Assembly: GCF_019396385.1 (NCBI RefSeq)
Contig: NZ_JAHKRN010000012.1
Location: 124,001 to 188,000, forward strand
Origin: Nonomuraea harbinensis
GTDB lineage: Bacteria > Actinomycetota > Actinomycetes > Streptosporangiales > Streptosporangiaceae
Length of the DNA stretch: 64,000 nt
Direction: 5' to 3'
Positions within the stretch are counted from its first letter, which is position 1; the number at the start of each line of letters is the position of its first letter. Under the pieces are notes generated by a model. That model did not search any database. It saw nothing but the letters and a program-made list of their open reading frames with translations, and was not told the DNA's origin. This document shows, piece by piece, positions 20,477 through 28,054 of this stretch. The translations under genes and the position numbers were made by a program.

Positions 20477-21689
20477 CATCCGGGCCACCACGGTCGCCGT
20501 GCCGCTGGAGGCCCCGCTGCGGCACAGCAACGGCGCACACTGGGGCCGCTTCGTGCGCACGATCGTCGAGGTCGAGGCCGACAACGGGCTGGTCGGGCTG
20601 GGCGAGATGGGCGGCGGCGGTGAGAGCGCGGAAGCGGCGTTCCGCGGCCTGCTGCCGTACCTGCGCGACCACGACCCGTTCCAGCTGGAGACGCTCCGCT
20701 TCAAGATCGCCAACCCGACGGCGTCGCTCTACAACAACCGGACCCAGCTGCTGGCCGCCATCGAGTTCGCCTGTCTCGACCTCATCGGGCAGCAGCTCGG
20801 GGTCGCGGTCTGCGACCTGCTGGGCGGGCGGATCCGCGACGAGGTGCCGTTCGCCTCGTACCTGTTCTTCCGCTACGCCGCCGACGGCTTCGCCGAGGTG
20901 CGCACGCCCGAGCAGCTCGTCGAGCACACGCGGGCGCTGAAGGCGGCGCACGGGTTCACCGTCCACAAGCTGAAGGGCGGCGTGTTCCCGCCGGACTACG
21001 AGCTGGAGTGCTACCGCGCGCTGGCCGCCGCCTTCCCCGGCGACAGGCTCCGGTACGACCCGAACGCGGTGCTGTCGATGGCCGAGGCCCTGCGGTTCGG
21101 GCAGGCCATCGAGTCCCTGGACAACGACTACCTGGAGGACCCGGTCTTCGGACTGGAGGGGCTCCGGCTGGTGCGGGAGCGGGTCCGGGTGCCGATCGCG
21201 ACCAACACTGTCGTGGTCAACTTCGAGCAGCTCGCCGCGAACGTGCTGCGCCGCGGGGCGGACGTGGTGCTGCTCGACACCACCTTCTGGGGCGGCGTCC
21301 GGGCGTGCGTGAAGGCGGCCGGGGTGTGCGAGACGTTCCAGGTGGACGTGGCCGTGCACTCGTCCGGCGAGCTGGGCATCCAGCTCGCGACCATGCTGCA
21401 CCTCGGCGCGGTGCTGCCGAACCTCACGTACGCCGCCGACGCCCACTACCACCAGCTCCGCGACGACGTGATCGAGGGCGGCAAGCTGGCCTACTCCGGA
21501 GGCGCCATCCCGGTGCCGTCGGGGCCGGGGCTCGGCGTGCGGCTCGACCGCGACCGGGTGGCCCGCTACGCCGAGCTCTACAAACGCGACGGCGGCTACC
21601 CCTACGACCGTGACCCGGGGCGGCCCGGCTGGTTCGCTCGGGTGCCGAACCAGCACTTCGCCGACCCGGCCGTCCCGGCGGAGCTGTAG
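20463..21689 (+). CDS. enolase-superfamily sugar-acid dehydratase (glucarate dehydratase-like)
   Basis: 408-residue mandelate racemase/muconate lactonizing enzyme family member. The KxK base motif is HKLKGG (Lys169, Lys171). Metal ligands fit Asp199 (RYDPNAV), Glu225 (YLEDPV) and Asn248 (ATNTVVVN). The His-Asp dyad fits Asp272 (LLDTTFWGG) and His299 (VHSSGELG), the pattern of the glucarate dehydratase subgroup. The GTG at 20463 overlaps the mannosidase by 14 bases. It is the last gene of the gntR operon and probably dehydrates a sugar acid derived from the imported sugar; exact substrate unknown. Confidence 0.87.
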   Translation: MKIVDIRATTVAVPLEAPLRHSNGAHWGRFVRTIVEVEADNGLVGLGEMGGGGESAEAAFRGLLPYLRDHDPFQLETLRFKIANPTASLYNNRTQLLAAIEFACLDLIGQQLGVAVCDLLGGRIRDEVPFASYLFFRYAADGFAEVRTPEQLVEHTRALKAAHGFTVHKLKGGVFPPDYELECYRALAAAFPGDRLRYDPNAVLSMAEALRFGQAIESLDNDYLEDPVFGLEGLRLVRERVRVPIATNTVVVNFEQLAANVLRRGADVVLLDTTFWGGVRACVKAAGVCETFQVDVAVHSSGELGIQLATMLHLGAVLPNLTYAADAHYHQLRDDVIEGGKLAYSGGAIPVPSGPGLGVRLDRDRVARYAELYKRDGGYPYDRDPGRPGWFARVPNQHFADPAVPAEL

Positions 21690-21729
21690 CGCTCCGGCTT
21701 CGCCGTTTCCGCGGAGCCGGACCTCTCAT

Positions 21730-21756
21730 ACACCGGCCCGGCCGTTCCGCCGGTGT
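21730..21756. terminator. hairpin between convergent genes
   Basis: ACACCGGC and GCCGGTGT form an eight-base-pair stem followed by TTTCC, 40 bases after the dehydratase stop and 10 bases before the end of the convergent lipoprotein gene. A second stem, TCCGGCT/AGCCGGA, precedes it. Likely terminates the sugar operon. Confidence 0.6.
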
Positions 21757-21766
21757 TTCCCGGCGT

Positions 21767-22831
21767 CTACCTCGTTCTGGCCGGGTTGGGGCGGTGGCGT
21801 TTGGGCTTCGCCGGCCTGGCGGAGCCCTGGCGCCTCACCGGCTTGGCCGTGTGACGTTGCAGGAGGGTGGTGGCTCGCTGGACGCGCTCGTTCAGGTCGG
21901 CGCGCAGGAGGGCGAAGCGGCCCGCGTGCTTGTGGACGAGCGCCCGCTGGAGCGCGGCGTCGGCCGCGAACCAGCGGGCCACCAGCCCCGACGACCACTT
22001 GCACACGACGTCGGCCACGGCCGTGCGCTTCTCGTCGGCGCTGATCGCGCGCTTGTCGAGGTCCCACCGGGGATCGCCGATCGCCGCCTCCGGTGACGGG
22101 TACGGGTGGCCCGCGTCCCGCATGCAGGCCACCCATCCCGTGATCGCCTCGCGGACCTCGGGCCGCGTCGAGGAGCGTTCGAGGGTACGCGTGTCCCGCT
22201 GGGCCAGCCAATCCCACGGAGCCCGCTCCGAAGGCGCCAGCCGCTCCGCCGCCCGCCCCTCGCACCAGGGCAGCACGTACAGATGACGGCGGGCCTTCTC
22301 GCCCCGCCGAGCCTCCCCCGAACGGCCGTCCCTCCGCGCCGCACCGGAGCGGCCGGTCGTCTCGGCCGTGCGTGTCTTTCCCGAGCCGACCTGGCGGACC
22401 GTACCTGAGCGGTCGGTGATTTCGGTGGTACGGGTCTTCCTGGAAATGCGTGTCGTTTCGGAGCGGTCGGTCCGGCGGGTTTTCCCCGCGCCGTCGGTCT
22501 TCCCAGGCTCGGCCGGTTCGTCAGTGGTGGGAAGGTGGTAGCCGAAGCGGTGGGCCTGGTCGTGGTCCACGACGCCGTAGCGGCGGGAGTTGCGCGGGTC
22601 GGGCGGGGCCGGCAGGAGCCGGCGGGAGATGCCGCGGCGCTTGAGGCAGCGGGAGACCAGCGAACGGTGGGCGGTGTCGAGCAGCGCCCGCTGGCCCGGC
22701 GTGGGCTTGTAGGCGTCGAACGGCAGCAACAGGTCCTCGGCCGAGGCGACGGCGGGCTCCTCCGGGAGCGGCGCGTGCGTGCACCCGGCCGCCAGCGACA
22801 GCGCCAGACCCAGGGCGAGGAGCCGGTTCAC
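21767..22831 (-). CDS. lipoprotein with repetitive Arg/Thr-rich insert
   Basis: 354-residue unrecognised protein. Signal peptide and lipobox SLAAGC (VNRLLALGLALSLAAGC start) lead into a conserved-looking part (TPGQRALLDTAHRSLVSRCL). A low-complexity insert of about 75 residues follows, with three imperfect repeats (GKTRRTDRSETT, RKTRTTEITDRSGT, GKTRTAETTGRSGA). The C-terminal domain has CMRDAGHPYPSPEAA. Its GTG start overlaps the stop of the protease-inhibitor gene by four bases (GTGA), so the two are co-translated. Flanking parts resemble small actinobacterial lipoproteins, but the insert is unusual. Function unknown. Confidence 0.72.
   Translation of the reverse strand: MNRLLALGLALSLAAGCTHAPLPEEPAVASAEDLLLPFDAYKPTPGQRALLDTAHRSLVSRCLKRRGISRRLLPAPPDPRNSRRYGVVDHDQAHRFGYHLPTTDEPAEPGKTDGAGKTRRTDRSETTRISRKTRTTEITDRSGTVRQVGSGKTRTAETTGRSGAARRDGRSGEARRGEKARRHLYVLPWCEGRAAERLAPSERAPWDWLAQRDTRTLERSSTRPEVREAITGWVACMRDAGHPYPSPEAAIGDPRWDLDKRAISADEKRTAVADVVCKWSSGLVARWFAADAALQRALVHKHAGRFALLRADLNERVQRATTLLQRHTAKPVRRQGSARPAKPKRHRPNPARTR
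22286..22520 (-). repeat. imperfect tandem repeats inside lipoprotein gene
   Basis: This in-frame segment of the lipoprotein gene encodes three degenerate copies of a ~25-residue Lys/Arg/Thr/Ser/Gly unit. Its base composition is visibly less GC-biased than its flanks. It looks like a recently expanded or inserted linker. Confidence 0.55.
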
Positions 22832-23229
22832 CGGCACCAGATGTCGAGCGAGCTGACGCGGTTGTTGCCGATGGCGTTGTTGGCCAGGAAACCGTCGCCC
22901 GTGGCGTGGTCCAGCGTGCTGTGGGCGCCGGTGAAGTAGGGGTTCTGCCAGAGCGTCACCGGGCAGCCGAGCCGGTTTCTCGCCGAGCTGGTCGCGTTGT
23001 CCATGGTGTGCCAGGAGTCGGTGTAGTCCCATTTCAACCACGTGTCGTCGGCCAAGTTGGTGTCGTCGTGGACGAAGTCGCGCCAGAGGTCGACCTGGCT
23101 GCGGTTGAACGCGAAGCCCGCGTACAGGCAGACCCGGCCCTGGAAGCAGGCCCCGCCCGGGCTCGCCTCCGCCACGCCGGGGACGATCAGGGCGAGCAGG
23201 ACGGCGGCCACGACGGTGGACAGCCTCAA
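22828..23229 (-). CDS. secreted peptidase inhibitor family I36-like protein
   Basis: 133-residue exported protein with a signal peptide (STVVAAVLLALIVPGVAEA) and a beta/gamma-crystallin-like module: ACFQGRVCLYAGFAF, later NRLGCPVTLWQNPYFTGAHSTL, ending SSLDIWCR. These are the hallmarks of the I36 metalloprotease-inhibitor family of Streptomyces. Four cysteines suggest two disulfides. Translation starts at TTG 23229, chosen because a full AAGGAGG lies a few bases upstream. It is the first gene of a two-gene unit with the lipoprotein. Confidence 0.82.
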   Translation of the reverse strand: MRLSTVVAAVLLALIVPGVAEASPGGACFQGRVCLYAGFAFNRSQVDLWRDFVHDDTNLADDTWLKWDYTDSWHTMDNATSSARNRLGCPVTLWQNPYFTGAHSTLDHATGDGFLANNAIGNNRVSSLDIWCR

Positions 23230-23380
23230 GAGGACCTCCTTGGTCAGTGCGTTCCCGGGGATGTCGCTAACCTAGCGTGCGCGTACGCATACTCCAGGTC
23301 ATGGCGCGTGTCTTCCGGTAAAGCCGGTGGCGTAATCCGCAATGGTCGTGTCATTGACGCCTCGAAGGCCCGGCCCAAGC

Positions 23381-24352
23381 ATGGAAGCCATGAAGAGGCG
23401 GATCGTCCTGGTGGTCTACGAGGGCTTCCAGCTGCTCGACCTGGCGGGCCCCGCCGACGTGTTCGCGGCGGCGGACCTGGTGGCGCGGGGCGGCTACCAG
23501 GTCGAGGTGACGGCGCCGATGGCCGGTCCGGTGGCGGCGCAGCACGGCGTCGAGGTCGCCGTGCGGACGCCCCTGCGCGAGGTCGGCGGGCCGATCGACA
23601 CGCTCGTCGTCGCCGGGGGCATGACCACGATGACGCACGCCCGCGACCCGGAGACGGTGGAGGAGATCGTCAGGCTGTCACGTTCGGCCCGTCGCACCGC
23701 GTCCGTGTGCAGCGGCGCGTTCCTGCTGGCCGCGGCGGGGCTGCTCGACGGCCGGCGGGCCACCACCCACTGGCTGGTCGCCGACAAGCTCGGCGCGTGG
23801 TACCCCGGGGTCACGGTCGAGGCGGACGCGATCTACGTCCGCGACGGCCACCTCTGGACCTCGGCCGGGGTCAGCGCCGGCGTCGACCTGGCGCTCGCGC
23901 TGGTGGCCGACGACCACGGTCACGAGCTGGCCCGGCGGGTGGCCTGCGGGCTGGTCGTCTACCTGCACAGGCCCGGCGGGCAGAGCCAGTTCAGCATGCC
24001 GATGAGCATCCCCGCCCCGCGCGACGAGTCGCTGCGCGAACTGCAGGCGTTCATCGACGCGAACCCGGCCGCCGACCTGAGCGTGCCCGCGCTGGCCAGG
24101 CGCGCCGGGATGAGCGAGCGCCACTTCTCCCGCGTCTTCACCGAGCAGACCGGGACGTCTCCGGGCAGGTACGTCGAGCGCAGCCGCGCCGACACCGCCC
24201 GGCGGCTGCTGGAGATCACCGACCATCCGCTGGACCGGGTGGCCCGGGAGTCGGGGCTGGGCCGGCCCGAGACGCTCTACCGCGTCTTCCGCCGTCACCT
24301 GCGCGTCTCGCCCGGCGACTACCGCCGCCGGTTCCACACCAAGGAGAGTTGA
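23381..24352 (+). CDS. GlxA-family AraC-type regulator with DJ-1/PfpI domain
   Basis: 323-residue regulator. Residues ~5-180 form a DJ-1/PfpI (class I amidotransferase-like) domain with nucleophile-elbow motif SVCSGAFLLAAAGLL. Residues ~220-320 form an AraC double helix-turn-helix (LSVPALARRAGMSERHFSRVF and DRVARESGLGRPETLYRVF). ATG at 23381 or 23390 could start it; neither has a strong ribosome-binding site. It overlaps the next gene (DJ-1 protein) by one base, and that protein is probably its regulatory target or functional partner. Confidence 0.88.
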   Translation: MEAMKRRIVLVVYEGFQLLDLAGPADVFAAADLVARGGYQVEVTAPMAGPVAAQHGVEVAVRTPLREVGGPIDTLVVAGGMTTMTHARDPETVEEIVRLSRSARRTASVCSGAFLLAAAGLLDGRRATTHWLVADKLGAWYPGVTVEADAIYVRDGHLWTSAGVSAGVDLALALVADDHGHELARRVACGLVVYLHRPGGQSQFSMPMSIPAPRDESLRELQAFIDANPAADLSVPALARRAGMSERHFSRVFTEQTGTSPGRYVERSRADTARRLLEITDHPLDRVARESGLGRPETLYRVFRRHLRVSPGDYRRRFHTKES

Positions 24353-24975
24353 TGCACGTCGCCATCCCCCTCTACGACCGGTTCACCGCGCTGGACGCCG
24401 TCGGACCGTACACCGTGCTGGCGTTCGCGCCCGGCTGGACCGTCACCTTCGTCGCGGCCGAGCCGGGACCGGTGACCGACGACCGGGGTCAGCTGAGCAT
24501 CGCCGCCACCGCCGGCTACGAGGAGGTGCCGAGGCCCGACGTGATCGTGGTGCCGGGCGGCATCGGCACCTTCGAAGCCCTCGCCGACGAGGCCCTGGTC
24601 GGCTGGATCCGCGAGGCCGACGCGCACACCCGCTGGACCACCTCGGTGTGCAGCGGCTCGCTCCTGCTGGGCGCGGCGGGGCTGCTGCGCGGGCGCCGGG
24701 CGACCAGCCACTGGGCGGTCACCGGTTTCCTGGCCGACACGGGCGCGCGGGCGGTCACCGAGCGGGTGGTGGTCGACGGCAAGATCGTCACCGCCGCCGG
24801 GGTGTCGGCCGGGATCGACATGGCGCTCACCCTTCTCGGCCAGGCCGCCGACACCGAGACCGCCGAGGCCGTGCAGCTCGTCATCGAGTACGACCCGGAC
24901 CCGCCGTTCGACGCAGGGGCGATCGGGAAGGCCTCCGACGCGCTGCGCGAGCGCGCGGCGGCCCTACTCCGGTAG
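24352..24975 (+). CDS. DJ-1/PfpI family protein (isonitrile hydratase-like)
   Basis: 207-residue cytoplasmic protein with the DJ-1 fold: N-terminal MHVAIPLYDRFTALDAVGPY, VPGGIGTFEAL, and the Cys elbow TSVCSGSLLLGAAGLL. This is the pattern of the isonitrile hydratase-like subgroup often encoded beside GlxA regulators. The ATG overlaps the regulator stop (TGATG) and AAGGAG lies five bases upstream. Its end overlaps the convergent SDR gene by 12 bases. Substrate unproven. Confidence 0.85.
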   Translation: MHVAIPLYDRFTALDAVGPYTVLAFAPGWTVTFVAAEPGPVTDDRGQLSIAATAGYEEVPRPDVIVVPGGIGTFEALADEALVGWIREADAHTRWTTSVCSGSLLLGAAGLLRGRRATSHWAVTGFLADTGARAVTERVVVDGKIVTAAGVSAGIDMALTLLGQAADTETAEAVQLVIEYDPDPPFDAGAIGKASDALRERAAALLR

Positions 24976-25749
24976 CGCCGCCGGGTTCCTGGCCAGCAGG
25001 CCGCCGTCCACGCGGTGCTCCGCCCCGGTGATGAACGACGAGCGCGGGCCCGCCAGGAACGCGACCAGCTCCGCCACCTCCTCCGGCCGGGCCACCCGGC
25101 CGAGCGGGTGCGCGGCGCCCCACCGCGCCACCTGCTCGTCCTGCGACAGCTCGCCGCGCCACAGGTCGGCCGCCCAGCGCAGCATCGGGGTGTCGACCGA
25201 GCCGGGGCAGACCGCGTTCACCCGGACGCCCTGACCGGCGTGGTCCAGCGCCATCGCCCTGACGAGCCCGTTCAGCGCCGACTTGCTGGCCGTGTAGGCG
25301 GCCACCTGGGTCTGGGAGGCGAACGCCTGCACCGACGAGACCACCACGATCGAGCCGCCGCCGCGCTCGGCGAGCCGGGGCACGGCCGCCTTGCAGGTCA
25401 GGTAGACGCCCTTGAGGTTGACGTCCAGGACCTCGTCCCAGACCTCCTCGGGGGTGTCGACCACGGTGCCGTAGCGCTGCACGCCCGCGCAGGTCACCAC
25501 CACGTCCAGGCCGCCGTGGCGGCTCACGGCCAGCTCCACCAGGTCGCGCATGCCGGCGGCGCTGCGCACGTCGGCGACCACGCCGGTGACCCGCTCGCCC
25601 TCGACCGCCGCCCCCTCGTCGGCGCCGCAGAACACCACCGACGCGCCGCCCGCGGCCAGCCGGTCCACGACCGCCCGGCCGATGCCCATGGACCCGCCGG
25701 TGACCAGCGCCACCTTGCCGCCGAACTCTTCGCCGTCGAACTCACTCAC
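24964..25749 (-). CDS. short-chain dehydrogenase/reductase
   Basis: 261-residue SDR oxidoreductase. It has the cofactor motif TGGSMGIGRAVVD, a catalytic Ser in VVVSSVQAFASQ, and the YxxxK motif at Tyr152 (AAYTASKSALNGLVRAMA). The cofactor-binding VTCAGVQRYG and CPGSVDTPML are also present. A GTG start at 25749 overlaps the upstream mutarotase-like gene by four bases. Third gene of a minus-strand operon with a secreted propeller protein and a DUF4432 protein, so it probably oxidises or reduces a sugar or sugar lactone. Confidence 0.92.
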   Translation of the reverse strand: MSEFDGEEFGGKVALVTGGSMGIGRAVVDRLAAGGASVVFCGADEGAAVEGERVTGVVADVRSAAGMRDLVELAVSRHGGLDVVVTCAGVQRYGTVVDTPEEVWDEVLDVNLKGVYLTCKAAVPRLAERGGGSIVVVSSVQAFASQTQVAAYTASKSALNGLVRAMALDHAGQGVRVNAVCPGSVDTPMLRWAADLWRGELSQDEQVARWGAAHPLGRVARPEEVAELVAFLAGPRSSFITGAEHRVDGGLLARNPAALPE

Positions 25750-26762
25750 GCCAGCACCTCCGCACGCATCGACAGGGCCCTGGTCTCGCCCGGCCCCAGG
25801 GCGAGGGCGGTCCCGTTGGCGACCGCCGCCGCCAGCCCGTCGGTCGGCATGCTGGAGAAGGGCTCCAGCCCGACCGTGTACGCCCGGCCCCACCAGGGAT
25901 ATCCGGTGGTGGCGCCGAGCTCCTGCCACAGCCACAGGTAGGGCAGCACCTCGGCGTCCCACTCCAGCCGCAGCCCGATGTCCGCCATGATCTCGTACCA
26001 GCCGGTCTCGAACCCGGTCAGGTAGACGATGTCGCTGGGCGCGCCCCGTTCGGGGATCACGCTCAGGTCGACCTCGCCGCCGCCGTCGGCGGGCACGACC
26101 GGCCAGTCCCACGGCCCGCCCGCCTTCACCCTGCGCCCTTCCGGGTTGATGGCGCTCTCGTGCGGGATCACCCGCACGCCGTCGGGCAGCCGGATCCTGG
26201 CTCCCGGCCGCAGGAACGGCGTCCCGTACACGAGGTGCTGCCCCCACATGGCGTGCAGGGTGAGGCCGGACTCGTTGGCGGCCCGTCCGTCGATCTCCAG
26301 CGCGGCGATGCCCGACCGCAGGCGGAGCGTCCGTTCCAGCCGGTACGGCAGCCGCCTGGTCCGTACCGAGAGCCGGATCGCGACCTCGCGCTCGGAGTCG
26401 GCCATGACCTCGTACTCCCACGGCAGCCCGGACACCTCGCCGTGCTGCGCCAGCCGGGCGCCCCGGTACTCGCTGGGCGCGCCGCCGTTGGGGAAGACCT
26501 CCTGCCAGCCGCCCTCGTAGTGGTCGACGAACTGGGCCACGTCGTCGGCCGCGCCGTGCACGTGCTCGCGCGGGTCGCGCAGGCCCTGCGGGGAGAGCCA
26601 GACGAAGTCGGTGTCGGTGGGCTTGTGCAGGAACTCGACCACGTCGCCGCCCTTGCCGGGCAGCACGGTCACGCGGAGCAGCTCGTTCTCCAGCGTGACC
26701 GCGCGGAGCCCGCCCACGCTGCCGTGGCGCAGGCGGGCTCCCCAGTTGCGGTTGATCGTCAT
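25746..26762 (-). CDS. DUF4432/aldose-1-epimerase-like protein
   Basis: 338-residue protein of the galactose mutarotase-like beta-sandwich fold: ENELLRVTVLPGKGGDVVEF near the N-terminus, LEIDGRAANESGLTLHAMWGQHL with catalytic-looking His, and GFETGWYEIMADIGLRLEW. Length and motifs match DUF4432 proteins, usually found in carbohydrate-use operons. ATG at 26762 overlaps the upstream gene stop by four bases. Probably acts on anomers of the sugar handled by the neighbouring SDR; not proven. Confidence 0.8.
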   Translation of the reverse strand: MTINRNWGARLRHGSVGGLRAVTLENELLRVTVLPGKGGDVVEFLHKPTDTDFVWLSPQGLRDPREHVHGAADDVAQFVDHYEGGWQEVFPNGGAPSEYRGARLAQHGEVSGLPWEYEVMADSEREVAIRLSVRTRRLPYRLERTLRLRSGIAALEIDGRAANESGLTLHAMWGQHLVYGTPFLRPGARIRLPDGVRVIPHESAINPEGRRVKAGGPWDWPVVPADGGGEVDLSVIPERGAPSDIVYLTGFETGWYEIMADIGLRLEWDAEVLPYLWLWQELGATTGYPWWGRAYTVGLEPFSSMPTDGLAAAVANGTALALGPGETRALSMRAEVLA

Positions 26763-27874
26763 CCGAATCTCACGTCGATGAACCTGGGCCGGTAGATCGA
26801 CACGTCCCGGTAGTGGTCGGTGTTGACGAAGCTGTTGACGTTGTACGAGACGACCAGCCCGTCGCCGTCGACGGCGGGGTGGGCGTGGGCGTTGTAGGTG
26901 AAGATGTTCCCGCCCGTCTCGGGGGTGGTGTAGAGGAGCTGCTTGCCGGTGAACGGGCCGGTGGGGGAGCACGACGAGTACGCCACGATCCGCGCGCTGA
27001 GCACCTCGGTGGTGTCGTGCGTGATGAGCACGTAGCCGTCGCCGATCTTGGTCACGCTGTACTCGTTGGCCACGCCGTCCATGACGCGGGCCGAGTCCGC
27101 CTCGTCGGGCGACCATGTGCCGTCGGCGGTCAGGAACTCCCAGGCGCCGAGCAGGCTGTCGCCCTTGACCCTGGCGACGTGCATGTACTTGGGCGAGCCG
27201 TGGTCCTCCACCCCGTAGACGTACGTGTGACGGCCGTCCTTGAGTATGCCGGAGGCCCAGGCGACGCCGTTGCCCGACGGCAGGTCGTGCACGCTGAGCG
27301 GCCGGTCGAGCCTGCCCTGGGGGAACCTGGCCACCACGTTGCGGTGCCAGCGCCAGTCCCACGCACCCGGGCCGAAGCGCTCGTACTCCTGGTAGGTCAC
27401 CTCGACGATGCCGCCGGCCAGCGTCACGTCGCCGGCCCAGTACCAGTGGTTCTGGTCGCGGGGCGGCATCACGGCCTTCGGGGCCTGGCTCGTGCCGCCG
27501 GTGATGGTGCGCAGCCGGCCGTCGCGCTCGACGGCGAAGGAGTTGTTCAGGAAGACGGTCGTGCCGCCCTCCTCGACCACCGGGGGCCGGGAGCCGTCGG
27601 GGTTGACCTGGCCCAGGAAGGTGTCGGAGAACACCCACAGCTCGCGCCCGTTGGGCAGGCGGACCGAGTAGGTGCCGTCGGCGCCGGTCCAGTCGTCGAG
27701 CCGGCTGTTGTCGTCGCCGTAGGTGGTGAAGAGCGTGGTCAGCCGCTGGTTGACCGAGGAGCCCTGGAAGGCGGGGGCGCAGTCGGATGCGGCCGCGGCG
27801 ACGGGCTGGGGGAGGGCGGTGAGGGTGGACAGGGCGAGTACCAAGGAAAGGAGTGCTGCTCTGAGTCGCGCCAT
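26759..27874 (-). CDS. secreted beta-propeller (DUF4185/glycosidase-like) protein
   Basis: 371-residue exported protein with a signal peptide (LRAALLSLVLALSTLTALPQPVAAAA) followed by repeated blade-like units (RELWVFSDTFLGQV, HWYWAGDVTL, NEYSVTKIGDGYVLITHDT, NAHAHPAVDGDGLVVSYNVN). This pattern fits the five-bladed propeller families with DUF4185 or glycoside hydrolase 43/117-like folds. It is the first gene of a three-gene minus-strand operon. A partial match to the GntR operator upstream may place it in the same regulon as the GH38 cluster. Confidence 0.75.
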   Translation of the reverse strand: MARLRAALLSLVLALSTLTALPQPVAAAASDCAPAFQGSSVNQRLTTLFTTYGDDNSRLDDWTGADGTYSVRLPNGRELWVFSDTFLGQVNPDGSRPPVVEEGGTTVFLNNSFAVERDGRLRTITGGTSQAPKAVMPPRDQNHWYWAGDVTLAGGIVEVTYQEYERFGPGAWDWRWHRNVVARFPQGRLDRPLSVHDLPSGNGVAWASGILKDGRHTYVYGVEDHGSPKYMHVARVKGDSLLGAWEFLTADGTWSPDEADSARVMDGVANEYSVTKIGDGYVLITHDTTEVLSARIVAYSSCSPTGPFTGKQLLYTTPETGGNIFTYNAHAHPAVDGDGLVVSYNVNSFVNTDHYRDVSIYRPRFIDVRFG

Positions 27875-27909
27875 GACACGTCCTAGGGGTGGGGGTTCCC
27901 TACAGTTCT

Positions 27910-27925
27910 AGTCATCAGATCACTT
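27910..27925. promoter_or_regulatory. partial second copy of the GntR operator
   Basis: AGTCATCAGATCACTT resembles the palindrome at 13840. One arm (ATCACTT) is identical, the other matches in five of seven positions, and the spacing is the same three bases. It lies 35 bases upstream of the secreted propeller gene. Weaker than the gntR site but in the right position. Confidence 0.4.
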
Positions 27926-27958
27926 ACTGTCTAGACCTCACGCCGCCAGGAGGACCCG

Positions 27959-28054
27959 GTGAAAACGGGGTGCTGGGCCGTCATACCGGCAGGTACCCTC
28001 CACAAGGACCTAGGAGGGGAATTGTCGTGGGACACGTCGAGGTCGCTCACCTGA
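27959..28054 (+). CDS. possible leader peptide upstream of ABC-F gene
   Basis: 31-codon frame starting at GTG 27959 (VKTGCWAVIPAG...), with AGGAGG at 27948-27953, five bases upstream. It overlaps the first 28 bases of the ABC-F gene in another frame and ends at 28054. Translational leaders of this kind control some antibiotic-resistance ABC-F genes by ribosome stalling. No stem-loop alternatives were worked out, so the role is a suggestion. Confidence 0.35.
   Translation: MKTGCWAVIPAGTLHKDLGGELSWDTSRSLT

Noticed and set aside
17455..20713. Very long open frames of about 1000 codons on both strands over the GH38 gene
   Set aside because: They are Arg/Ala/Gly/Pro-rich shadows produced by high GC and the strong codon bias of the GH38 frame.
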